NCBI GenBank assembly: GCA_054601695.1
Contig: BAAHQB010000182.1
Coordinates: forward strand, 124,001-188,000
From: Amorphochlora amoebiformis
Taxonomy: Eukaryota; Cercozoa; Chlorarachniophyceae
Direction: 5' to 3'
DNA length: 64,000 nt
Of the stretch, positions 51,349 to 63,929 are shown one piece after another (position 1 is the stretch's first letter; every line of letters begins with the position of its first letter). The position numbers and the translations under genes are program-made. Under the pieces are notes generated by a model. The model did not search any database. It saw nothing but the letters and a program-made list of their open reading frames with translations, and was not told the origin of the DNA.

Positions 51349-51869
51349 TGTATATGTGTTATATATATATATATATTATGTATGTATATATATGTATGTA
51401 TTTATTTATAGATATTTATAAATACATACACGTATATTTGTATGTATGTATAATATACACATATACATATGTACATAGAGATCTTAAATGTGAATATACA
51501 TATGCATATACACCCATGTATAAATTCTAACAGAATATTAATATATCCTTACATGTATATATCTTTTTGAATATTTTTCATCCCTTGTTTGTACATATAT
51601 ATCACAACATAATAAGAATGAGAATAAATAGATATCTCGTGTACATCATGTTTAAAATATACACATACATACAAGTATTATAATATAGAAGTACATATAC
51701 AAAATATATATGTTTGTATTTTATCTATATACACACACATATATATATATATATATATATGCTCACACACACATATATATATATATGTTATATTATGTAT
51801 TCAATATATATGTATATATATGTAAATATATGTAACATAGTTATAATATTGTACAATTCCGTATGTATA

Positions 51870-51903
<34 letters not shown>

Positions 51904-51953
51904 ATATATATATAATATACATACATATGATATATGTAATATCTATATGAGGC

Positions 51954-51984
<31 letters not shown>

Positions 51985-52025
51985 GTATTTATACGTACAT
52001 AAATATATATATATACACTATATAC

Positions 52026-52082
<57 letters not shown>

Positions 52083-52350
52083 TTGTGTGTAGAAACATAT
52101 CATACTTGTAATTCGTATACACATGTATGTATGTCCATATATACATATATAATATCTCTCTATATATATATGTATTTATATTATATATATATATATATGT
52201 GTGTGTATACATATGATGCGTATACAAATTTAACAACGATTTATGTAATATACACACACATAGGGACGCCTAGACAGAAATCACATTTGGGCATCAGCTC
52301 TCGCCCAGCCTAAGTGTGAAGGTAGGCTATTCCTCGATCGTGAGTCTTGA
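43611..52350 (+). CDS. 4'-phosphopantetheinyl transferase (AASDHPPT/Sfp type), organelle leader
   Basis: Fifteen exons, all phases consistent, 377 residues: 43611-43882, 44089-44131, 45102-45163, 45669-45724, 46231-46285, 46962-46992, 47146-47205, 47658-47688, 48041-48096, 48374-48439, 49028-49064, 49305-49362, 49879-49993, 50747-50851 and 52264-52350. It moves phosphopantetheine from CoA to a serine of acyl carrier proteins. Motifs: [65 protein letters not shown] (metal-binding Asp about 197), FTEEEW and [15 protein letters not shown] (Glu 244, Lys 248), then a C-terminal [20 protein letters not shown] like the family's last strand. The first 60 or so residues are hydrophobic then basic, suggesting import into an organelle. 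I infer service of plastid or mitochondrial ACP. The usual Ser of the NxSH motif is Ala here. Confidence 0.95.
47455..47498 (+). repeat. Degraded copy of a PPTase exon end
   Basis: TGCTAGAGGAATCAAACGCT then AAAATTATGG copies TGCTAGAGGCATCAAATGCT then AACATTATGG at 47177-47206 (end of exon 47146-47205). The copy has GGATAT where the real exon has the GGTACA donor, so it cannot be spliced the same way. Confidence 0.85.
49363..49800 (+). repeat. 27-30-bp minisatellite starting at a PPTase donor
   Basis: About fourteen degenerate units of CTCTCGAACTATCGAAGAAC begin within 20 bp of the GTAAGA donor at 49363. Because the period is close to 27 bp, long frames stay open on both strands. The - strand frame at 49354-49650 gives a 9-residue pseudo-repeat (for example LRELFDSSR). 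I treat this as intronic repeat, not a gene. Confidence 0.85.
51067..51134 (+). repeat. (TC)n microsatellite
   Basis: A run of about 68 bp of CT repeats with two interruptions lies in the last PPTase intron. It is one of few long simple repeats here that is not (TA)n. Confidence 0.95.
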
Positions 52351-53212
52351 CAACATATAAATTACACCATCTGAACGGTTAGGTGAGGTCTCCGACAGTC
52401 TAGGGGCGACACCTGTCAAGTTAATAAGTGTGTCGGAGTTGCTGGAATAGCTAGTTCTTGTTGTAGTTATAGAATTGTACTACGAATAATTTAATTTAAT
52501 TAAAGTACTAGAAGTAATCTTCACATCAATCACATGTGAAACTACAATGAATTATTACTATCATACGGATTAGATCTATATTAATCTAGTAGATTTAGTA
52601 GTACAATGTTGTAAAATTGTAGTTCATCTAGTCAATGATGTAATTAAATTATATTCTAGATATTGCATCTATAATATGTGCGATTAGACTAGCTTATGCT
52701 ACATCTCCGTCAAAACTGTATAATTATATCTAGTATATCATGATATATATACGATTGCGATCGAGGCGCGTCTACTAGGTCTAGTAGCCTCAATGCAATT
52801 GAGATACGAATCATACGACCCATGCACAGAGCGTGTTACACTCTCTCTATAGACACTAGATACAATACATACCTGAGATAGCTCGTAGTAGAGCCGAAAG
52901 GGCAATCATAAGGCATCAAGCGAAGCCCGGCCTTGGACCGTTCAGAGTACATCCAGATCGAATATGTATAAATACTAGAAATAGTTTAGGTGACATATAG
53001 AACTTATATCTGGGTCGTGGCAACATAGACTGTACACTCGATAGTCTCTTCGGTGCTATCAAGATAATCACAACCCCCAGTTTCAATTAGAATATCCCAT
53101 GCTGGCTATTGATACCAGAAACTTAACGCGTATACACCATTGAGACGAGGTCTGAGGGGAACGAACTCTATCTCGACTAACGGCAGCTGTGACTCCACCA
53201 GGGCATCTAATT
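52351..53212. other. Intergenic region between the convergent PPTase gene and 46-codon ORF
   Basis: Ordinary-complexity DNA with frequent CTAG (for example near 52400, 52451, 52509, 52590, 52628, 52663, 52694, 52729 and a cluster at 52774-52788). It contains no (TA)n and no TTAGGG. I find no protein-like frame or RNA gene. Confidence 0.6.
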
Positions 53213-53353
53213 CTACTTTCCTGCCTTGGCCTTGAGGTCCTTGTAATAGTTCTTAACATTTTTGACGTAGCTGTCCGCATACACTTTCCAGGCCACAGCA
53301 AACACGCCGGCAAAGGCGGTGGCCTTGGCAACAGTGACGATGAAATTCGGCAT
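53213..53353 (-). CDS. Small 46-residue predicted membrane protein
   Basis: This is an ATG-to-TAG frame without introns. The sequence starts MPNFIVTVAKATAFAGVFAV and continues as a short amphipathic, Lys/Tyr-rich tail ending DLKAKAGK. Codons are GC-rich and the layout (hydrophobic helix about residues 4-22, then a basic helix) is typical of small single-span subunits of mitochondrial respiratory or ATP synthase complexes. I do not recognise a specific one. It faces away from the OTU gene and may share its promoter. Its shortness leaves real doubt, but composition and a clean start and stop in the TA-poor block support it. Confidence 0.55.
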   Translation of the reverse strand: MPNFIVTVAKATAFAGVFAVAWKVYADSYVKNVKNYYKDLKAKAGK

Positions 53354-53640
53354 TTTTCTGGACGTTTTTTAAAGACAAAATAACATTTCTCAGGTTCCTC
53401 AAATTGTACATTATACTTTCAGTTAAGAAACTCGCCGAATTTGTTAGAACTCGCAAATTGACGGACAAGGCGGCCACACTTTACATCACCTTGGCTGCGG
53501 GGGGAGAACCAGAATTTAGAAAATTTGTCGGGCGTGACACTGGGTGACGTATCCTCATAATCGTGACAACGCCCGCAGCATATGTGACTAAGCAGCGTGA
53601 CTTTAAGACACTTCCGCGTGACATTCGGAAACTTCGCAAG
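53354..53640. promoter_or_regulatory. Region between the 46-codon ORF and the OTU gene; possible upstream OTU exons
   Basis: Either a divergent promoter or additional 5' exons of the OTU gene. On + the stretch 53423-53533 reads as protein-like sequence (including KLAEFVRTRKLTDKAATLY). It can be joined in phase, via a 45-bp intron, to 53579-53671 (VTKQRDFKTLPRDIRKLRK), which runs into the proposed first exon. No ATG was found for the longer form. Confidence 0.45.
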
Positions 53641-54762
53641 ATGGGAGGCCTCGAGCCTGCAGAAGGCAAACGTACGGAGCAAACTTATTATGATACACGC
53701 ATCGATTCACTCTTAATTTCGCTTACGCTCGAATTATGCTTTATTATCTATAATCACCTTGTCCTGTGTTTTCCTACGTAAACTATCGTTGATTCCACCT
53801 TCATTACCCCCCTTCCTCTGCACATTTCAGACTTCGTTCGCCAGTGGCTCGACGCGCAAGACAGAGAAGGAACATGGTGAACATCCTCAATTTTTCAAAA
53901 ACGATGGAGTTTAACATCTGAGTCTTTTGCCAGGTATGAAGCCCAAGTCGTCCAGATAGCGGAAGGAAAGTTACGTGTGCACTTCAAGGGTATTGATTTC
54001 CTAACCGACGTCTCCTTTGGAGATTCACAATGATAAACTTTTTTTTGACGATCAGGATATCCATCTGAGGACGATGAGTGGATTCCAAAGGGGAGCTCAA
54101 AGATCGCGGCGCTGCACACCCACACCCGGCCGGTGAGAGCTCGGAAAAAAAAAAATCGAGGGATTAGTGAATAGACAGGTTTTTAGCGCGTCAAGGGTTG
54201 GATATGAAGTGTGTCTGATGTGCTTCTTTAACCTATTTGGTTTTGTTTTCGTGGGAATGCTTTGGGGATGGGGGTTCTGCTTTCAGCTATTTGAGCGTGA
54301 CCATTTGCTCGGGATGGATATCAAGGGAGACATCCGAATGGGGTTTCTAAAATATATTTATGCATACGTACAAATGTACGTATACACACATGTATGTATT
54401 TATTTACATACATAGTATACACAATATTTTTGCAAGTGAAATATGATATATGCATGCATAATATATGTGTGTGTATGTATATATTTGGTATATTTTGTAT
54501 ATTTATGTCTATTCAGGATGGCCCTTGATGTATTTGACTCTGCTGACAAGTGGATGTCCGCTTACGTGATCGACGTTGACGGAAGAGTACATATATATTT
54601 TCCTTTTGCCATGGGAGGGTTCTTGTTTTTGAGATGGAGGGAATGTATTTTACGTAGGCATCCCTACATACCAAATATTCTGTTTAAATATTCATGTAAT
54701 TGATGTTGTAGTAAAATGCTTCTCACTGGTTTATATATATACATTTAGTATTATTATCATAC

Positions 54763-54826
<64 letters not shown>

Positions 54827-55128
54827 TATAATATATAATATGTATGTATGGGACCATATAACACTATTTGCACTACATAATATACAAAAATCTGTCTATA
54901 AACATGTTACATGATATTCAGTATGACATGATCAAGGTGCATTACGATGGATGGGACGCAAAATACGATGAGGTTATCAATACATATGCATAAATAAAAG
55001 TATTATTAAGTTATCCAAATACACATACATATATATGTAAATATATTATATATATATATATATATATATGTTATATGTCTACATGCTAATACACATATAT
55101 GTGCATATATATGTATAATATATATGTA

Positions 55129-55162
<34 letters not shown>

Positions 55163-55966
55163 GAAATATATATATAATATATAAGAATATATTTATAAGT
55201 ATTATATTATGTAAATACATATTAGAAGTATACAATAAATATATATATATAGATATATTATATGTGCATTAAATAATACATACATATAATTAAATTAGAT
55301 ACAATATAAATATAAATATATTTTAGTATTAAATTATGTAAATACACAGTATTTGTATACATTATATATATATATATATATAAATATAATATATATGTAT
55401 GTAAATCTATATCTATACATATGTAAATATATAACATATATACATATGATTATATAAATACAATATTTAAATAAATAAATATATATATATATATAATAGT
55501 ATATAAACATATAATGTAATTGCTTTATTACATATTTATATACACGTTTGTAAGAATTCAAATATAAAATATAAAGTCACACGTGTATAATCTAATTCAA
55601 ATAAATTATGAGCATACATTTGAAAACAGTGGCTTCCGATCGACTCGTATCGCCTGGCGCGTGCCGGTCTCCACATCGTTAAAAAATCAGGTACACATGA
55701 TATGAAATACCTTATACACTCTATATATATATATATATATAATAGAGTATTATTCAATGTTCCATGTACATATTCTTTACACCAGTATAAAGTGTAAATA
55801 TTTGCACATATGTTTTTTTTAGTATCAAAAAAACATTTGATACATATGCAGGCAAAATGGAGGCATCTGAGTATTACAGGGAAGGGGTTATGGAGGTGGA
55901 AGAACCTTTAACCAAGGTTAGATATGATACCCATCTTTAATAAATACATTATATGTACATGCACAC

Positions 55967-56028
<62 letters not shown>

Positions 56029-56058
56029 TATATATTAAAGATATAAACTGTTATATAT

Positions 56059-56094
<36 letters not shown>

Positions 56095-56187
56095 GTATAT
56101 CTATCGAGAGAGAGAGAAAGAGGAAGGGTGGGAGATCGGTAGCTTCTGATAATTATTCATTTATGCATGTGTATATATGTAAGTATG

Positions 56188-56235
<48 letters not shown>

Positions 56236-57392
56236 TATATAAAGATATAATATATATATATATATATCCTTACAACCGGTATATATAAAAGTATACAATA
56301 TGTACATAAAGTATGAGTAAAAATTTCTCTCAAATATACATAAATATATAATATTATAAATACATATTTTGTGGGAACATGACCAAGAAATCAATTACGT
56401 GATATGCATATGCATAGTATACGAGGGGAAGACATAAGGAGGCACTCTCGATCTCTCAGTCTGTGGAGGTGATAATATACCACGTATACATTTCTGTTTA
56501 TGAATCTTTATGCGTGATGTATGTAAAATGTGTATCATATCGTGTAAATATAGATATCTATATCTATATATATGCATATATATATATATATATATTATAT
56601 GTATATGTGTATGTATATACATGCTTTGTGTGTACGTATGTATATCTTTTGGATATGTATTCATCTCTAATGTGTGTGTCTTTTATGTGAACATATACAC
56701 CTATATATACATGTATATTTATATATATACATACATATATAAAAACATATTTATATATATTATATATATTTGAATATAGATTAAGGATAAATGTAATAAT
56801 ATATACATGCACATACGGAAACATGTAATAGTTCCAGGAGAAATACCGTAGTAGTATCTCTCGATTATGCACAAACGTAACGGCACATATCTACATTACG
56901 GGAACTCGTAATTTATTACGACAAATACCGCAATAATACCTGTAATCGTAATAATACATATCTACAATATGGAAAGACATAATAAGTCCAAGAGAAATAC
57001 CGTAGGATGTATAAACGTTTTATACATATCTACTGGAAACATGAAATATATCCAGGGGATATACATCGAAATAATATCTATAAAAGTAATAATGCATGTA
57101 ATATTTCCAGGAGAAATACCGTTCAAGTATCTCTCGTCTCCGAGGAATGAAGGTATACGACATGGAAGGCGACGGCAACTGTCTTTTCCGCACGATTAGC
57201 CATCAGGTACATCTATGCGCACACCATAAACCAGGCCCTCCCTTTTCCTATGTATATGAATATGTGTGTGTATATTTTTTGTAATGCAGAATTAAAACAC
57301 AAACATAGTTAAACATAATATACATATATATCTATGTATACATGTATATATATGTTCGTATATTGCATACATATATATATTTTATATATATC

Positions 57393-57425
<33 letters not shown>

Positions 57426-58268
57426 TTACATACATATATGTGTATATTATGTACTATACATACATATATATAAATATATATATATTATATAATATGTATG
57501 TACATATATTACATGAAAATATATATACATATATGTACACATATATACACATATATGTATATATATATATATATATATTATATATAGATACACAATGTAT
57601 TTATATAATATGTATGTGCGTGTGTATCTAATGTACATATGTAGGTCTATGGCAACCCAAGACACCACAGGATCGTACGGTTGAAAATTTTGGAATATGT
57701 GGAGGTATCTTGTACATACAAATGTATATAAACACGCATAAGTACATCTACATATACATATACGTATATATGTATGTGTATGTGTGTGTGTGTATTATAT
57801 TATGTTCAAACTACTTGTGAAATCACATAACACGTGAATATATTGTGTGTTCATACACACATATGACTATGATCGAGATACATATATAAATGCATACTCA
57901 TGTTCAAATCAGCAAAAACTTGCGTGTATACCACACATTTACAGATGAGGATGCATCCAAGCATACATCCCAATTTAGCATAACCCATAACGCTCATCCT
58001 AACCCAAACTTAGGCCGAGGCGAGTTTCTTCAGACAATACGTGTTCGACGAGGACTTTTCCGCTTATACTCGTAGGCTTAAGCAGGACGGAGAGTGGGGA
58101 GGCGAGGTCGCTTGGGGTTAGGGTTAGGGTTAGGGCTAGGGCTAGTGCTTGGGTTAGGGATAGGGGTTGGGGGATGGTTTGGTTGGAGGGTCTATAATGT
58201 TGACTATATTTTGAAGCGTCTTTTGGTGTATGGATGTGTGTATATATTTTGCGTACCTTTTGCATATT

Positions 58269-58318
<50 letters not shown>

Positions 58319-58809
58319 ATTATATATATATATATATGTATGTATGTATGTATATATATATATGTAGTACATCCATAGGTTGAGGTTCGGGCCGCATGCG
58401 AAATGTATGGGAGATCGGTAAGTCTAAGTACATGTACATCCACGTGTATTTACATACATATGTATATATACAATATATATCGCTTTAAGACATATCTACA
58501 CAGACATATTATACCTATATGTATATATATATTATATATATATACTTGTGAAATATCTTACTGACACATTTTGTTCATCTGGTTGTGCTTTGAATTTGAA
58601 TGCAAAGGAGAGTTGATGGTAACATAATATAGATGTATGTATACAAATATATATATACACACACATATATATATATAAATATATGCTTTAAATTCTAATG
58701 CAAAGAGAGTACATGGTAATATTATATACATATGTATATATATATATATATATATACATAATATTTTTCGATATACGCTATTTACATCTTCTACATATTG
58801 TCCAATATG

Positions 58810-58848
<39 letters not shown>

Positions 58849-59017
58849 CATATATATATATATATATGTATATATATAATATTGTTCAATATCAAGGTCG
58901 AAATCTTCCATTACTCTCTCGAGCCAAAAGAAGTTTACCATCCTCCCAAACCCTTCATTCTACAAGATCAGACCCTAGTCACCACAACTGTCCCTTCTCA
59001 CGTAAGATATAAATACA

Positions 59018-59094
<77 letters not shown>

Positions 59095-59539
59095 GATATA
59101 TGTATATGATGAATCGATGTTACCACATAGTACCCGCGTATACATATGTAAATTTTGAGTTCCAGTCCTGCCTTCCATACAAATAGATATTAGATGCTAT
59201 AACTGCTGCTTCTCATGCGAGGATCAGTCCATCTTAAACATAAATGTACACGCACACTTATACATATTTATCATACATACATACATATATATATATATAC
59301 ATATTTATTTTTGCATGTGGAGATATATTTATGTATAAATGTATACGAGACACAAAAAATCTATCCATATCTGTCGGATTCTCTCTCTCTCTCTCTTGTA
59401 TATAAATATATTATATACATCTATCAATATATATATATATATGTATATATTATAACATCTGTGTATCATATGTAGTATTATATATATATATATATATATA
59501 TACATATATATACATAATACTACATATGATACACAGATG

Positions 59540-59582
<43 letters not shown>

Positions 59583-60303
59583 TTATGTATATTTTCACAC
59601 ATATCAACATACAAAAACGTATAAATCTACCCACTCATAACCAAACAACTTAATTTCCAAACCAGATCTCAGATACCAAGACGGAGAGCAAAGGCTCAGC
59701 TGTGTCCACATCGACGTCACACGAGTCCACGTCGACAGGGCACGTGTCCACTTCGACGGAACACGTGTCCACGTCGCGGGCGGCGATGGAGGGCAAGGTA
59801 CAGCTCTCTGAGCGTTCGAGCTCGTCGTCCAGGGATACGAAATCGACATCCGCCCATGTGAGGAAGGAAAGGAGGAGAGGAGAGTTGGGTTGGAGAGAAA
59901 GAGATGGGGATGGGCTTGTTTGTTGTTGATATCTGTGCATGTATAGTTATATGTACACACACATATAATATATATATATATATAATATTTATATTGGGTT
60001 GGAGACAAAGACATGGGCATGGGCTTGTTGTTACTATCTATATATATATGTACATATGTATACACACACATATATATATATGTATGTATATATGTATACA
60101 TATATACATATATTATATATATATATATATTGTATATAAACATATATATATGTATATATATATATATATATATATGTATATAAATATGTATATATATATA
60201 TATATATATGTATATGTTTATATGCATATTATTATACATATGTACACATATTATATATGTATGTATACGACGATGTATATGTATACACATATACATGTGT
60301 GAA

Positions 60304-60334
<31 letters not shown>

Positions 60335-60568
60335 TATACATACAATACCTATATGAGTATATATTGTATGTATATACGTATCTAATACTTAAATAGTTCA
60401 TAAATATACGTGAATATCAGGTCTCAAAGGAGAGAAAGTTAAAACTTAGATTGGAATCCACACCCACAACCGCATCAGTATGCATACATAATATGTATAA
60501 TGTTAACATTTGTTTATATACGTTATGTTGACATCCATTAAAAAAAAATCGAAAACATTTACATTTAC

Positions 60569-60627
<59 letters not shown>

Positions 60628-60968
60628 TACACATATGTATATGTGTCTATTGTATACATTGTATATATATTCTAAACATATATACATTTATCTCTTAAAA
60701 TCCCCTAAATCTAACCCTTCTCCTCCCCCCCCAGACCCCCAGTCCTAGTCCCCATACCCCAGTTCGTCAGAACCCAGTCCTCAGTCCTCCTCAGAACCCA
60801 GCAACATCGTCTCGGAACCCAGAAATCGCACCTTCTCGGAACTCAGGGGCGAATAACATCCCTCTTCCCCCCATCCGTCTGTCGTATCACTGGAATTCAC
60901 ACTACAATTCTCTGGTGAGTTGATTCTTCAGGGAGGGTGGGGGTATTACATTATATTACATATATGTG

Positions 60969-61007
<39 letters not shown>

Positions 61008-61741
61008 TATATACATATATATATAACATATTGTGTATATACGTTTTGTATCTACTTACAATACATATATAATTGTATATACAATATATATATATATATG
61101 TATATATATTCTTGAAAGGTGAACCCGTCTCATTTTCCCGTCTTACGATCTGAGCCTGGAGAGGTCGAAACTCAAGGTTATATGTACATTTACATATACT
61201 TATATATATATACATAACATATTATATATGTATTTCAATACTATATACATGTATATATATGTGTATGTATATACAGCCTGAGAGGAGAGGTCAAGGTATG
61301 TATCTATATATATATACATATATATATATATGTGTGTATATACATATTTATATATATATATATATATAATATATATTATTTTTGTGCATATGAATACGAA
61401 TATGCTCATGTATACATATAAAAATATGTACAAGTAAATATGTACATATACATATGTACATATATAAATATATATATGTCATAACAGGAATAGCGAGCGC
61501 GAAACACCGTCAGCGCAGCGCAGAGACCGAAGAATCCCGAGTACGATACCCAAACATAATCTGAAATAGAGAGAAAAACTAGCTTCCCGCTCCCTCTCCT
61601 CTCTCTTCTTCCTCTCCCTGTTTCATTAACAAAAATACACACACGCAAATATGAACCCTAGACATACACGGTTGTCATTTCTCCCTCTTCATAGTGTTAT
61701 GTATATGTATATTTTAATATATATATATATATATACATATG

Positions 61742-61772
<31 letters not shown>

Positions 61773-62432
61773 ATACATGACTAATAGGCACTGAAGAAAG
61801 CCCTGGACTTGTCACGGAAGGAGTTTGAAAATCGAGACCTTAACCAGTTCTTCAAACAAGCACTCATAGGGGCTACCGAAGCCTCCAATCAGGTTTTCCA
61901 GTTGTTCTTGTAGTGTTTATGTGTATCCAGATATTATGTATGCTACAGATGTGATGAATGCTAGATGAGTGTATATGTATATATTTATATATAGATGTAT
62001 TCTAAGCACCTGTACAATATATATATATATATATATGTATTTATATACGCATGAAATATACACAAATATACATATATATATACATATATATATATATATG
62101 TATATACATTTATGTACATGTGCATATATACCTATATGTATGATACAGAGGTCTCGCGTGTTGATATTTATGCTATTATGAGCAGGAGGCTCTAGAGAAA
62201 GCTCTCTCCATGTCCCTACAAGAGGAAGAATCCAAATTCAACTCAATTCTAGTCAAGACTCGAAAAGAGGTCAATATCTGTTACATATATACATACTAGT
62301 CAAGAATCTAAAGAGTTCAGATATCCATTGCATATATTTACGTGTACTAGTCAAGACTCCGAAACTGATATATCTATAAATAGCGTATACAAATATGATA
62401 TGATATTACATATACATATATGCATATATAAT

Positions 62433-62465
<33 letters not shown>

Positions 62466-62846
62466 ATATATATATATATAAATTATACATATACATACAT
62501 ATATATATATATATGGAGATAAATATATATATGTGTACGTACAAATACTTTTGCATATATACCCTTCCAGTTTATTATACTTATGTAAATATACACATTA
62601 TATATATACAGGAAATGTACATATTCACATACATGTTTCTGTCTATTCGTATGTACGTATCCATTGTATACACACACACACACACACACATAAATATTTA
62701 TATTCACATAATAAACATACTAAAAATAGAGAGGTATATATGTACATACATGCGCATTGCAAACACCTCCATTGCCCAAATTGAATACACATTCAAGTTA
62801 CATTCACATATACATGTACATATATACGCATACATGTACATATATC

Positions 62847-62888
<42 letters not shown>

Positions 62889-63499
62889 ATATATAATATA
62901 TATATATACATGTACATAGATATGTATGTATATATATACATATATATATATATTTATATATATATATATGTGGGTATGTACATATATATATATATATATA
63001 TATGTTAGTATATACATATACATATACATACATATTTATATATTTATATATTTATTATATATGTATATATTGTTAGCTCAGTGGCATAGTAGATGGTAGT
63101 CCAGAGTTCGTTTCAAGTCCGTTTTGATTATGACAAATGATAAAGAGAAATTCTCAGCCAGTTCATTCAGGAAATTTCTAGGAACGTTCTAACTTGTCGA
63201 ACACACTAGAATCTTCGGGAAAGTTGTGGAAGCGTGACATGGTGTGACGTCACGTTGTGTAACGGTACATCTGGAAGACCGGTACTTCTACCGGGTACTA
63301 CCCGGTACTATCGTCAAGGTAATCTCTGAGCAATCTCCGGGATCTCCAGCGATCTCCAGCTATCTGTAGTATACTTACGGCTGTACTTCAACACGCCTAT
63401 CAATATATACCCTTCGAGCTGCGTCCCCTCATATTATTTATATTGTTGCATTAACAATATATATATGTGTTGTATACATATCAGGTATAATACACGTTT

Positions 63500-63539
<40 letters not shown>

Positions 63540-63617
63540 CATATATATATATATATACGCACATATATATTTGTACATATATGTATAGGAGGAGTTGAGA
63601 GAAGCAAGAGAGCTGCA

Positions 63618-63648
<31 letters not shown>

Positions 63649-63743
63649 ATATACATATATATATATATATAAATATATACGCACATATATATTTGTACAT
63701 ATATGTATAGGAGGAGTTGAGAGAAGCAAGAGAGCTGCAACAT

Positions 63744-63791
<48 letters not shown>

Positions 63792-63929
63792 CACATATAT
63801 ATATATATATATATAAATATATACGCACATATATATTTGTACATATATGTATAGGAGGAGTTGAGAGAAGCAAGAGAGCTGCAGATAGCGACCAAAAACT
63901 CGGTCAATGAGGATATGACCAAGGCCATG
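53641..63929 (+). CDS. OTU-family deubiquitinase (OTUD5-like) with Tudor-knot-like modules and UIMs; 3' partial
   Basis: Cleaves ubiquitin chains. Exons: 53641-53671, 53831-53876, 53934-53989, 54056-54132, 54287-54342, 54517-54586, 54937-54972, 55630-55690, 55852-55916, 57111-57206, 57645-57704, 58014-58106, 58379-58417, 58897-59001, 59666-59797, 60421-60477, 60735-60914, 61119-61176, 61488-61540, 61788-61892, 62186-62269 and 63855-63929. It continues past the window (545 residues so far). All phases match. Residues about 12-70 and 95-140 are two Tudor-knot/chromo-barrel-like modules ([55 protein letters not shown]). The OTU fold starts at about 167: [18 protein letters not shown] with Asp187 and Cys190, then [12 protein letters not shown] and [13 protein letters not shown], then after a Ser/Thr/Pro-rich insert of about 110 residues [12 protein letters not shown] with His416. 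The catalytic triad looks intact. UIM-like helices follow: [14 protein letters not shown] (458) and [15 protein letters not shown] (493). No ATG is certain upstream of 53641. Confidence 0.94.
54762..54822 (+). repeat. (TTA)n microsatellite
   Basis: About 20 uninterrupted ATT/TTA units in an OTU-gene intron. It is the only trinucleotide run of this size in the window. Confidence 0.97.
56828..57160 (+). repeat. Four to five copies of an OTU exon start in its upstream intron
   Basis: The real boundary (57100-57140) reads TAATATTTCCAGGAGAAATA then CCGTTCAAGTATCTCTCG. Degraded copies lie at about 56828-56869 (TTCCAGGAGAAATACCGTAG then TAGTATCTCTCGA, nearly perfect), 56906-56960, 56980-57015 and 57040-57085. 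They share a linker with ACATATCTACATTATGG-type sequence, giving a unit of about 70-80 bp. Confidence 0.9.
58107..58165 (+). repeat. Short TTAGGG tract at an OTU donor
   Basis: The intron after exon 58014-58106 begins GTCGCTTGGGGTTAGGGTTA and continues with variant repeats for about 60 bp before switching to (TA)n. Confidence 0.8.
59885..60045 (+). repeat. Duplicated 45-bp segment in an OTU intron
   Basis: TTGGGTTGGAGAGAAAGAGA then TGGGGATGGGCTTG at about 59886-59920 recurs at 59995-60028 as TTGGGTTGGAGACAAAGACA then TGGGCATGGGCTTG. The spacing is about 110 bp. It does not match a neighbouring exon. A similar intronic pair sits at 58587-58632 and 58687-58722. Confidence 0.85.
62249..62390 (+). 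repeat. Three copies of an OTU exon end plus donor
   Basis: CTAGTCAAGACTCGAAAAGA then GGTCAATATCTGTTACATA (end of exon 62186-62269 and its donor) is followed by copies starting near 62296 (CTAGTCAAGAATCTAAAGAG) and 62346 (CTAGTCAAGACTCCGAAACT). Both lie in the intron and lack the GT at the matching place. Confidence 0.88.
63070..63430 (+). mobile_element. SINE-like element, copy 2, with tRNA-like head
   Basis: The block starts GTTAGCTCAGTGGCATAG, a good match to a tRNA gene A box. About 30 bp later comes GTTCGTTTCAAGTCC, a weak B-box-like match. Its middle and tail (GGTACTACCCGGTACTA, AATCTCCGGGATCTCCAGCG, TTATTTATATTGTTGC) match the reverse complement of 34445-34685. It sits in the OTU intron before the last exon in the window. 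No protein is encoded, as expected for a SINE. Confidence 0.65.
63540..63884 (+). repeat. Three tandem copies of an OTU intron end plus exon start
   Basis: Units of about 122 and 144 bp carry ACGCACATATATATTTGTAC then ATATATGTATAG followed by the 30 nt for [10 protein letters not shown], at 63589-63618, 63711-63740 and 63855-63884. The 30-nt pieces are identical except for the last base of the third. Only the third continues into the exon (to 63929). The first two break into TATACATA or CATACACA with no GT donor. Confidence 0.95.

Noticed and set aside
61271-61293. An extra small exon of the OTU gene (PERRGQ-like)
   Set aside because: It looks like a degraded copy of the end of exon 61119-61176. 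The following exon at 61488 joins in phase without it.
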